From Oscillospiraceae bacterium UBA6409 (GTDB lineage: Bacteria > Bacillota > Clostridia > Oscillospirales > Oscillospiraceae), in NCBI GenBank assembly GCA_002438575.1, contig DJPP01000062.1, positions 5,104 to 14,580 on the forward strand: a stretch of 9,477 nt of DNA. The letters run 5' to 3'. Below the pieces are notes generated by a model that did no database searches, was not told the origin of the DNA, and was given only the letters and a program-made list of their open reading frames with translations. A program made the translations under genes and the position numbers. Below, piece by piece: positions 1-6,144 of this stretch (within the stretch, counting starts at the first letter, position 1; every line of letters starts with the position of its first letter).

Positions 1-749
1 TCGTGGAGCAGGTCATCCGGCCCACCGGCCTGCTGGACCCCGGAGTGGAGGTCCGTCCGGTGCTGGGTCAGATCGACGACCTGGTGGCGGAGATACACGC
101 CCGGGCGGAGAAGAATGAGCGCGTGCTGGTGACCACCCTCACCAAGAAGATGGCCGAGGACCTGACCGCCCACTTCCGCGGGCTGGGTATCAAGGTGCGG
201 TATATGCACGCCGACGTGTCGGCGCTGGAGCGCATGGAGATCATCCGCGACCTGCGTCTGGGCGAGTTCGACGTGCTGGTGGGTATCAACCTGCTGCGTG
301 AGGGCCTGGACCTGCCGGAGGTGTCGCTGGTGGCCATTCTGGACGCCGACAAGGAGGGCTTCCTCCGCAGCGAGACCAGCCTGATACAGACCATCGGCCG
401 CGCTGCCCGCAACGCCGAGGGCCTGGTCATCCTGTACGCCGACACCATTACGCCCTCCATGCGGGCCGCTATGGATGAGACGGAGCGCCGCCGGAAGCTG
501 CAGGACGACTTCAACAAGGCCCACGGCATCATCCCGCAGACCATCCGCAAGAGTGTCCGCGAGATGGTGGAGATCAGCCGCAGCGCCGAGGAGGCCTCCA
601 AGCTGTCGAAGAAGAAGCTGTCCGACCGCGAGAGGGCCGAGACCATCGCGCGGCTGGAAAAGGAAATGAAAGAGGCCAGCCGTATGCTGGAATTCGAATA
701 TGCCGCCCTGCTGCGCGACCAGATCATCGAACTGCGGGGCGAGAAATAA
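1..749 (+). CDS. uvrB: UvrABC system protein B, C-terminal part (5' end outside window)
   Basis: UvrB is the DNA-damage verification helicase of nucleotide excision repair; it is loaded by UvrA and then recruits UvrC. The window holds about the last 248 residues, with the first full codon at base 3, and the reading frame runs in from upstream. Visible are the second RecA-like helicase lobe ([34 protein letters not shown]), helicase motif VI ([12 protein letters not shown], fragment residues 129-140) and a C-terminal UVR domain (about residues 213-247, with the pattern [22 protein letters not shown]) that binds UvrC and UvrA. These blocks closely match Firmicute UvrB proteins. The gene ends at TAA 747-749 and the next gene starts 20 bases later with no terminator visible, so read-through into the transporter gene is likely. 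The identification is secure; the missing N-terminal half, with Walker A and the beta-hairpin, cannot be judged. Confidence 0.97.
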   Translation, partial: VEQVIRPTGLLDPGVEVRPVLGQIDDLVAEIHARAEKNERVLVTTLTKKMAEDLTAHFRGLGIKVRYMHADVSALERMEIIRDLRLGEFDVLVGINLLREGLDLPEVSLVAILDADKEGFLRSETSLIQTIGRAARNAEGLVILYADTITPSMRAAMDETERRRKLQDDFNKAHGIIPQTIRKSVREMVEISRSAEEASKLSKKKLSDRERAETIARLEKEMKEASRMLEFEYAALLRDQIIELRGEK

Positions 750-769
750 ACCGAACCGAGAAACGACCT

Positions 770-1669
770 ATGAAAAAGTACCTTTCCTATATCTTCGTCA
801 TTCTCAGCGCCGTGTGCTGGGGCTTTATCGGATTTTCCAACCGTATGCTCACAGAGGTGGGCGTATCGCTGGGCAACCGGGTGTTCATCCGGAACTTCGG
901 CACGCTATTGATCCTGACTGTCGTATTCGGCCTGTTCCACCGTCAGGTGTTCCGTATCCGGCTGAAGCACCTGCCCATCTTCCTGTGCTCCGGACTGATC
1001 AGCATCCTGACGCTGAGCCTGGTCTACTTCCAGTGCCAGACCATGTGCTCCCTGTCCGTGGCGGCGGTGCTGCTGTATCTGGCCCCGTCCTTTGTGGTCA
1101 TTTTCAGCGCCGTGCTGTGGAAGACGCCGCTGACGAAGCGCAAGCTCATCGCCCTGGTGGTGTCCCTGCTGGGATGCGTGATGGTCAGCGGCATCATCGG
1201 CGGCGATATGACTGCCTCCTGGGCGGGCATCGGCCTGGGCGTGCTGTCCGGCCTGTGCTACGCCAGCTATACGGTGTTTGCCCACTATGGTCTGGCCCAT
1301 TACGAGAGCTATACCATGATCTACTGGACGTTCCTGGTGGCTGGGCTTGGCTCGGTATTTTTCGCGGACTTCAAGACGCTGCCGCTGGCCTTTTCCAGCA
1401 CCCAAGGGATCGTGGGCGTCTGCGGTGTGGTGATCGTGGCCACAGTGCTGCCCTATATCTTCTATACGAAGGGGCTTGAGGGCGTGGAAAGCGGCCGCGC
1501 CTCGATCATTACCAACATCGAGCCGGTGGTGGAGACCCTCGTAGGTGTGTTCGTGTTCAAGGAGGTGCTGACCGTCTGGACCGTGTTGGGTATGGCCTGC
1601 GTGTTCGGCTGCGTGATCCTGCTGGCCAATGGAGATAAAAAATGCGAAGAAAAACCTGTCAAGTCCTGA
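770..1669 (+). CDS. DMT superfamily (EamA-type) transporter
   Basis: This 299-residue protein is a predicted inner-membrane carrier of the drug/metabolite transporter superfamily. It shows about ten hydrophobic helices arranged as two EamA repeats, roughly residues 5-140 and 150-285. Typical family features are the opening helix AVCWGFIGFSNRML (residues 14-27), the helix rich in small residues GVLSGLCYASYTVFAHYGL in the second repeat, and the conserved ITNIEPVVETLVG segment (247-259) before the last helices. The length is normal for the family. The substrate cannot be read from sequence; EamA members export amino acids, metabolites or drugs. The ATG at 770 has only a weak upstream purine match (GAG at 758-760), so expression may depend partly on read-through from uvrB. 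The end overlaps the TraX gene by 28 bases. Family assignment is firm; specific function is unknown. Confidence 0.9.
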   Translation: MKKYLSYIFVILSAVCWGFIGFSNRMLTEVGVSLGNRVFIRNFGTLLILTVVFGLFHRQVFRIRLKHLPIFLCSGLISILTLSLVYFQCQTMCSLSVAAVLLYLAPSFVVIFSAVLWKTPLTKRKLIALVVSLLGCVMVSGIIGGDMTASWAGIGLGVLSGLCYASYTVFAHYGLAHYESYTMIYWTFLVAGLGSVFFADFKTLPLAFSSTQGIVGVCGVVIVATVLPYIFYTKGLEGVESGRASIITNIEPVVETLVGVFVFKEVLTVWTVLGMACVFGCVILLANGDKKCEEKPVKS

Positions 1670-2358
1670 ACGGCTTTCACCTGAAGCTCATCGCCGTCTG
1701 CACCATGTTCATTGACCACATGGGGCACACGCTGTTCCCAACGGTTTTGTGGCTGCGCTGCATCGGGCGGCTCGCCTTTCCCATCTTCTGCTTCCTCATC
1801 GCCGAGGGCTGCGTTTACACCCGCGATCGGAGGAAATACGCCCTGCGGCTGCTGGCGTTTGCCCTGCTGTCCGAGGTCCCCTTCGACCTGATGGTGGGCG
1901 GCACGGTGTGGTATCCCTATTCCCAGAACGTGCTGTGGACGCTGTTGGCCGGTGCGCTGATCTGCTGGTGCATCGACTGGGCGCTGCAAAAGAAAACGCC
2001 GGCGGCCCTTTTGCTCACCGGCGCGGCCGTGGCCGCCGCGTTCTGCCTGCTGGAGCTGGCCGGGACGGACTATCGGGGCTGGGGTATGCTGCTGGTGGTG
2101 CTGTTCTACGGTGTCCGCCGCGCATCCTGCGGCGCCGCTGTGAAGCGAACGGTGCAGGCGGTGGGCCTGGCGGTATTCAGCATCGGCCTGATGGGCGGCG
2201 TGTCCATCGAGCTGTGGTCGCTGGCGGCGCTGCTGCCCCTCTGGCTCTACAATGGCCGGCGCGGCTATTCCAACCGGGCGGTGCAGTACGGCTTTTACGC
2301 CTTTTACCCCGTGCATATCCTGATACTGTCCCTCATCGCCCTATGCGTAAACAGATAA
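1642..2358 (+). CDS. TraX-family integral membrane protein (possible acyltransferase)
   Basis: This is a 238-residue polytopic membrane protein with about eight or nine hydrophobic segments. It resembles the TraX family, named after the F-plasmid protein needed for N-acetylation of pilin; most chromosomal members in Firmicutes have no known substrate. Family-like features are the start NGFHLKLIAVCTMFIDHMGH (residues 10-29) with a charged D25/H26/H29 group in the first helix, the RLAFPIFCFLIAEG block, the SEVPFDLM segment, and a terminal YPVH motif (222-225) leading into the last helix. The start is well supported: GGAG at 1631-1634 sits 7 bases upstream of ATG 1642, inside the end of the transporter gene. 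This 28-base overlap in another frame suggests translational coupling. No conjugation or pilus genes lie nearby, so a plasmid-type role is unlikely here. The family call is from recognised sequence pattern; the enzymatic role is inference. Confidence 0.82.
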   Translation: MRRKTCQVLNGFHLKLIAVCTMFIDHMGHTLFPTVLWLRCIGRLAFPIFCFLIAEGCVYTRDRRKYALRLLAFALLSEVPFDLMVGGTVWYPYSQNVLWTLLAGALICWCIDWALQKKTPAALLLTGAAVAAAFCLLELAGTDYRGWGMLLVVLFYGVRRASCGAAVKRTVQAVGLAVFSIGLMGGVSIELWSLAALLPLWLYNGRRGYSNRAVQYGFYAFYPVHILILSLIALCVNR

Positions 2359-2363
2359 GGAGG
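2357..2363 (+). promoter_or_regulatory. Ribosome binding site of the YbaK-type gene
   Basis: AAGGAGG overlaps the last two bases of the TraX stop codon and lies 8 bases before ATG 2372. It is a near-perfect anti-SD match and fixes the start of the downstream gene. The arrangement suggests coupled translation of the two genes. Confidence 0.8.
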
Positions 2364-2371
2364 CTGTCCCT

Positions 2372-2854
2372 ATGGCAAAGAACAAAGAGGAAAAAACCAA
2401 CGTCATGCGGACGCTGGATCAGAAGAAAATACCCTACACCGCCCACAGCTACGACCCGGACGGCCCCATCGACGGCGTGTCCGTGGCGCAGATACTGGGC
2501 CAGCCGGCGGAGCAGGTGTTCAAGACCCTGGTGACAAAGGCCGCCAGCGGGGCATACTATGTGTTCGACATCCCTGTGGCCGAGAACCTGGACCTGAAAA
2601 AGGCCGCCAAAGCGGTGGGGGAGAAGTCCGTGGCCATGCTGCCCCAGAAGGAGCTGCTGCCCCTGACCGGCTACGTCCACGGCGGATGCAGCCCGGTGGG
2701 CATGAAAAAGCAGTTTCCCACCGTGTTCCATGAGACGGCACCGCTGTATGGCACCATCTGTGTCTCCGCCGGGAAGATCGGCCATCAGGTGGAGTGCGAT
2801 CCCAACGCCCTCATCGCCCTTCTGCGGGCGAAAACGGCTGACGTGATCGTATAA
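2372..2854 (+). CDS. ybaK: YbaK/EbsC-family aminoacyl-tRNA deacylase (Cys-tRNA(Pro) type)
   Basis: This 160-residue cytosolic protein is of the YbaK/EbsC family, which hydrolyses mischarged tRNA, typically Cys-tRNA(Pro), after release from prolyl-tRNA synthetase. Visible family signatures are the EQVFKTLVTKA block (residues 47-57), whose lysine (K51) corresponds to the conserved active-site lysine of the family, the glycine-rich GGCSPVGMKKQFPTVF segment, and the closing SAGKIGHQVECDP motif. The length is typical of a free-standing YbaK. The gene follows the TraX gene by 13 bases with a strong ribosome binding site and ends at TAA 2852-2854. It then gives way to an AT-rich spacer with a new promoter, so it is probably the last gene of the uvrB-led unit. 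The family is secure. Cys-tRNA(Pro) specificity, as opposed to the related ProX or YeaK specificities, is inferred from overall resemblance. Confidence 0.92.
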   Translation: MAKNKEEKTNVMRTLDQKKIPYTAHSYDPDGPIDGVSVAQILGQPAEQVFKTLVTKAASGAYYVFDIPVAENLDLKKAAKAVGEKSVAMLPQKELLPLTGYVHGGCSPVGMKKQFPTVFHETAPLYGTICVSAGKIGHQVECDPNALIALLRAKTADVIV

Positions 2855-2868
2855 AAATTATTTCCCCA

Positions 2869-2897
2869 TTGACATTAAAAATTGATTTCACTACACT
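2869..2897 (+). promoter_or_regulatory. Sigma-A-type promoter of uvrA
   Basis: A perfect -35 box TTGACA (2869-2874) is followed by exactly 17 bases and the -10 box TACACT (2892-2897). It lies in a sharply AT-rich spacer, with AT-rich sequence just upstream that could act as an UP element. The expected transcription start is near 2904, giving a leader of about 30 nt before the uvrA start. This implies uvrA can be transcribed independently of uvrB. It is a sequence prediction only. Confidence 0.8.
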
Positions 2898-2900
2898 TAT

Positions 2901-2919
2901 CTGCAACTATATGTTGCAG
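2901..2919. promoter_or_regulatory. Perfect inverted repeat over the uvrA transcription start (possible operator)
   Basis: CTGCAAC (2901-2907) and GTTGCAG (2913-2919) are exact reverse complements separated by TATAT. The repeat begins 3 bases after the -10 box, covers the predicted start of transcription, and ends 3 bases before the purine-rich site in front of uvrA. This position suits a repressor operator. Because part of the left arm would lie upstream of the transcription start, an RNA hairpin is less likely. It is not a match to the Bacillus-type LexA box (CGAAC-N4-GTTCG): the half-site is GCAAC and the spacer 5. The bound factor is unknown. Confidence 0.5.
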
Positions 2920-2922
2920 AAA

Positions 2923-2927
2923 TGAGG
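2923..2927 (+). promoter_or_regulatory. Ribosome binding site deciding the uvrA start
   Basis: TGAGG ends 6 bases before ATG 2934. The alternative in-frame ATG at 2922 overlaps this site and has no purine-rich motif of its own, because the palindrome lies directly upstream. This favours 2934 as the start. Confidence 0.6.
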
Positions 2928-2933
2928 CATACC

Positions 2934-5759
2934 ATGCAGACTGAAATTTTCATCAAGGGTGCGAGAGAGAACAATCTGAAGAACATCGACGTCACCATCC
3001 CCCGGGACAAGCTGGTGGTGCTGACGGGGCTTTCCGGCTCCGGCAAGAGCTCCCTGGCCTTCGACACCATCTATGCCGAGGGCCAGCGGCGGTATGTGGA
3101 GAGCCTGTCCTCCTACGCCCGTATGTTCCTGGGCCAGATGGACAAGCCCGATGTGGACTACATCGAGGGCCTGTCCCCGGCCATCTCCATCGACCAGAAG
3201 ACCACCAGCAAGAACCCGCGCTCCACGGTGGGCACGGTGACGGAGATCTACGACTATCTGCGCCTGCTGTGGGCCCGGGTGGGCACGCCCCACTGCCCCC
3301 ACTGCGGCAAGGAGATACGCCGCCAGACGGTGGATCAGATCATCGACCAGATACTGGCCCTGCCCGAGGGTACCCGTATCCAGGTGATGGCCCCGGTGGT
3401 GCGGGGCCGCAAGGGCGAGCACGTCAAGGTGCTGGAGGATGCCCGCCGGTCCGGCTTCGTCCGGGCCCGGGTGGACGGCAATATGTACGAGCTCTCCGAG
3501 GAGATATCTCTGGAGAAGAACCTCAAGCACCGCATCGACATCGTGGTGGACCGCCTGATCGTCCGCCCGGACATCGCCGGCCGGCTGACCGACTCGGTGG
3601 AGACGGCCTCCAACCTGGCGAATGGTCTCGTCACCGTGAACCTGCTGCGGGAGGAACGGGACATCACCTTCTCCCAAAACTACGCCTGTGACGACTGCGG
3701 CATCTCCATCGAGGAGCTGACGCCCCGCCTGTTCTCCTTCAACAGCCCCTTCGGCGCTTGCCCCACCTGTACCGGCCTGGGTCTGCAATTAAAGGCCGAC
3801 CCGGCCCTCATCATCCCCGACGGCAGCAAGTCCATCCTGGACGGCGCCATTACCGCCACCGGCTGGGCCTCCATCCGATCCGACGGCATCAGCCGTATGT
3901 ACTTCGAGGCCCTCAGCAAGAAATACCGCTTCTCCCTGACCCAGCCCTATGACAGCCTCAGCGACGAGGTGAAGAACGTCATCCTCTACGGCACCGGCGG
4001 CGAAAAGCTGGAGCTCCACTACGACCAGCCCCGGGGCAAGGGTGTGCTGTACCAGGCCTTCGAGGGTATCTGCAACAATCTGGAGCGCCGCTATCAGGAG
4101 ACGCAGTCCGACGCCAGCAAGAAGGAGATCGAGGGTCTGATGACCCCCTGCCCCTGCCCGGCCTGCCAGGGTAAGCGCCTGCGGCCGGAGGCGCTGGCCG
4201 TCACTGTGGGCGGCAAGTCCATCTACGACGCCACCACACTGCCGGTGGATGACGCCCTGGCCTTTTTCGACCATCTGGACCTGACCGGCAACCAGCAGAT
4301 CATCGCTGCCCAGATCCTGAAGGAGATCCACGCCCGCCTGGGCTTTTTGCAGTCCGTAGGGCTGAGCTATCTGACCCTCTCCCGTGCCTCCGGCACCCTG
4401 TCCGGCGGCGAGAGCCAGCGTATCCGTCTGGCCACCCAGATCGGCAGCAGCCTCATGGGCGTGCTGTATATCCTGGACGAGCCGTCCATCGGCCTGCACC
4501 AGCGGGATAACGACAAGCTGCTGGCCACGCTGCAGCGCCTCCGCGATCTGGGCAATACCCTCATCGTGGTGGAGCACGATGAGGACACCATGCGCGCCGC
4601 CGATTATCTTATCGATATCGGCCCCGGTGCCGGTGCCCTGGGCGGGCAGGTGGTGGCCTGCGGCACCCCGGAGGAGGTCATGGCGAACCCCGACAGCCTG
4701 ACGGGCCAGTATCTCAGCGGCAAACGTACCATCCCTCTGCCGGCGCAGCGCCGCAGGGGCAATGGCAAATTGCTGACCGTTCGCGGCGCCCGGGAGAATA
4801 ACCTGAAGCACATCGACGTGTCTATTCCTCTGGGGACGTTCACCTGCGTCACCGGCGTCAGCGGCAGCGGCAAAAGCTCTCTGGTGAATGAGGTGCTGTT
4901 CAAGGCGCTGGGTGCCCAGCTGAACCGCATGAAGGTGCGCCCCGGCAAGCACGACGCCATCGAGGGCATGGAGCATTTGGATAAGGTCATCGCTATCGAC
5001 CAGAGTCCCATCGGCCGGACGCCCCGATCCAACCCGGCCACCTATACCAACCTGTTCAACCTGATCCGCGACCTGTTCGCCTCCACCCCGGACGCCAAGG
5101 CCCGGGGCTACGGCCCGGGCCGGTTCTCCTTCAACACCAAGGGCGGCCGCTGCGAGGCCTGCGGCGGCGACGGTATGCTGAAGATCGAGATGCACTTCCT
5201 GTCAGACGTGTACGTTCCCTGCGAGATCTGCCGCGGCAAACGCTATAACCGCGAGACGCTGGAGGTCCGCTACAAGGGCAAAAACATCGCCGACGTGCTG
5301 GATATGACCGTGGACGAGGCGTGGGAGTTCTTCTCCGCCGTGCCTGCCATCTGTGACAAGCTGACCACCCTGCGGGACGTGGGGCTGGGCTATGTGAAGC
5401 TGGGTCAGCCCAGTACCACCCTCTCCGGCGGCGAGGCCCAGCGCGTCAAGCTGGCCACGGAGCTGAGCCGCCGCGCCACAGGGCGGACGGTGTATATTCT
5501 GGACGAGCCTACCACCGGCCTCCATGCCGACGATGTGCGGAAGCTGCTGGAGGTGCTCCAGCGGCTTACCGACGGCGGCAATACGGTGCTGGTCATCGAG
5601 CACAACCTGGACGTGATCAAGTGCGCCGACTATATCATCGACCTGGGCCCGGAGGGCGGCGTGGGCGGCGGCACCGTGGTGGCCTGCGGCACACCGGAGG
5701 AGGTGGCCGCCTGCCCGGCGTCCTACACCGGCCAGTATCTGAAAAAATATCTGAAGTGA
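2934..5759 (+). CDS. uvrA: UvrABC system protein A (excision nuclease ATPase)
   Basis: UvrA is the dimeric ABC-type ATPase that finds bulky DNA lesions and loads UvrB. The chosen start gives 941 residues, normal for the family; ATG 2922 would add four. In order: first Walker [10 protein letters not shown] (residues 32-40), zinc module 1 with CDDC and CPTC flanking [12 protein letters not shown], first ABC signature LSGGESQ (489-495) and Walker B ILDEP (513-517), second Walker [10 protein letters not shown] (641-649), zinc module 2 with CEAC (740-743) and CEIC (763-766), second signature LSGGEAQ (830-836) and Walker B ILDEP (855-859). All catalytic and zinc-binding motifs are present, so the protein should be active. 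The gene has its own promoter with an overlapping inverted repeat, and is followed 48 bases later by a small membrane-protein gene. The family partner gene uvrB lies upstream but is separated by three genes. Confidence 0.98.
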   Translation: MQTEIFIKGARENNLKNIDVTIPRDKLVVLTGLSGSGKSSLAFDTIYAEGQRRYVESLSSYARMFLGQMDKPDVDYIEGLSPAISIDQKTTSKNPRSTVGTVTEIYDYLRLLWARVGTPHCPHCGKEIRRQTVDQIIDQILALPEGTRIQVMAPVVRGRKGEHVKVLEDARRSGFVRARVDGNMYELSEEISLEKNLKHRIDIVVDRLIVRPDIAGRLTDSVETASNLANGLVTVNLLREERDITFSQNYACDDCGISIEELTPRLFSFNSPFGACPTCTGLGLQLKADPALIIPDGSKSILDGAITATGWASIRSDGISRMYFEALSKKYRFSLTQPYDSLSDEVKNVILYGTGGEKLELHYDQPRGKGVLYQAFEGICNNLERRYQETQSDASKKEIEGLMTPCPCPACQGKRLRPEALAVTVGGKSIYDATTLPVDDALAFFDHLDLTGNQQIIAAQILKEIHARLGFLQSVGLSYLTLSRASGTLSGGESQRIRLATQIGSSLMGVLYILDEPSIGLHQRDNDKLLATLQRLRDLGNTLIVVEHDEDTMRAADYLIDIGPGAGALGGQVVACGTPEEVMANPDSLTGQYLSGKRTIPLPAQRRRGNGKLLTVRGARENNLKHIDVSIPLGTFTCVTGVSGSGKSSLVNEVLFKALGAQLNRMKVRPGKHDAIEGMEHLDKVIAIDQSPIGRTPRSNPATYTNLFNLIRDLFASTPDAKARGYGPGRFSFNTKGGRCEACGGDGMLKIEMHFLSDVYVPCEICRGKRYNRETLEVRYKGKNIADVLDMTVDEAWEFFSAVPAICDKLTTLRDVGLGYVKLGQPSTTLSGGEAQRVKLATELSRRATGRTVYILDEPTTGLHADDVRKLLEVLQRLTDGGNTVLVIEHNLDVIKCADYIIDLGPEGGVGGGTVVACGTPEEVAACPASYTGQYLKKYLK

Positions 5760-5768
5760 CCGGACTTT

Positions 5769-5795
5769 CCCCTGCCGCATAGGATGGGGCAGGGG
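5769..5795 (+). promoter_or_regulatory. Stem-loop overlapping the ribosome binding site of the small membrane-protein gene
   Basis: CCCCTGCC (5769-5776) pairs perfectly with GGCAGGGG (5788-5795), with an 11-nt loop; U-G and U-A pairs could extend the stem to about 5766-5798. The right arm runs into the purine-rich ribosome binding site (GGGAGG, 5795-5800). No run of T follows, so it does not look like an intrinsic terminator. It could instead limit ribosome access to the next gene after uvrA. Confidence 0.45.
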
Positions 5796-5807
5796 GGAGG
5801 TGGCTGC

Positions 5808-6140
5808 ATGGAGCTTTTGCAGGACGGCGTGGTCGCCGCGCTGGCGGCCATCGGCGTCACGGCGCTGATATGGCTGGCGGCATCGCTGCTGCTGTGGCGT
5901 GAGCGCCCGGTGGACGCGGTGTATCTGGTCCGGGCCTCCGGCGACGGGGCGGGACTGGACGTGACGCTGCGCCGTCTGGCCCAGAGCCGCCGTCTGCCGG
6001 TGCTGCTGGTGGACTGCGGACTGACCGACGAGGGCCGCCGCGCCGCGGCGCTGCTGTCCGATATGAACACAAAACTGCTGACGCCCCGGGAGCTGGCGGC
6101 GTACTATACGGAGGAGAATACCACCGAACAGGGGAGGTGA
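5808..6140 (+). CDS. Uncharacterised small membrane-anchored protein between uvrA and recD2
   Basis: I do not recognise a named family. The protein has 110 residues. An N-terminal hydrophobic helix (about residues 8-30, ALAAIGVTALIWLAASLLLW) is followed by Arg/Glu/Arg, then a soluble part of about 75 residues. The soluble part has alternating hydrophobic strands (VDAVYLVRA, 35-43; LPVLLVDCGLTDEGRR, 63-78) and a helix after the second strand, ending in LLTPRELAAYY. The VDCGLTDEGRR stretch loosely recalls the start of nucleotide-binding or GT-A glycosyltransferase folds, but no full catalytic set is present. ATG 5808 is chosen because GGGAGG (5795-5800) lies 7 bases upstream; an in-frame ATG at 5784 falls inside the hairpin loop. 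The stop is 4 bases before recD2, so the two are probably translated together. Codon use matches its neighbours, so it is probably a real gene of unknown function. Confidence 0.75.
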   Translation: MELLQDGVVAALAAIGVTALIWLAASLLLWRERPVDAVYLVRASGDGAGLDVTLRRLAQSRRLPVLLVDCGLTDEGRRAAALLSDMNTKLLTPRELAAYYTEENTTEQGR

Positions 6141-6144
6141 GCCG

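Noticed and set aside
700..1479. A + strand frame overlapping the end of uvrB and the transporter gene
   Set aside because: It is a frame shadow of the EamA transporter: Arg/Pro/Gly-rich with no domain, while the transporter frame has clear membrane helices and family motifs.
1642..2358. The TraX-type gene as a sign of a conjugative element
   Set aside because: No relaxase, coupling protein, pilus or integrase genes accompany it, and TraX-family proteins are common on Firmicute chromosomes.
2855..2900. The AT-rich spacer before uvrA as an insertion scar or attachment site
   Set aside because: Its AT content is explained by the promoter. I see no direct repeats, tRNA end or integrase gene.
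2901..2919. The uvrA palindrome as a classical LexA box
   Set aside because: Spacing and half-sites do not fit CGAAC-N4-GTTCG or CTG-N10-CAG, so I keep it only as an unassigned operator candidate.
5766..5798. The hairpin after uvrA as an intrinsic terminator
   Set aside because: The stem is good but is followed by GGAGGTGG and not by a T-run, and the next gene is only 9 bases further on.
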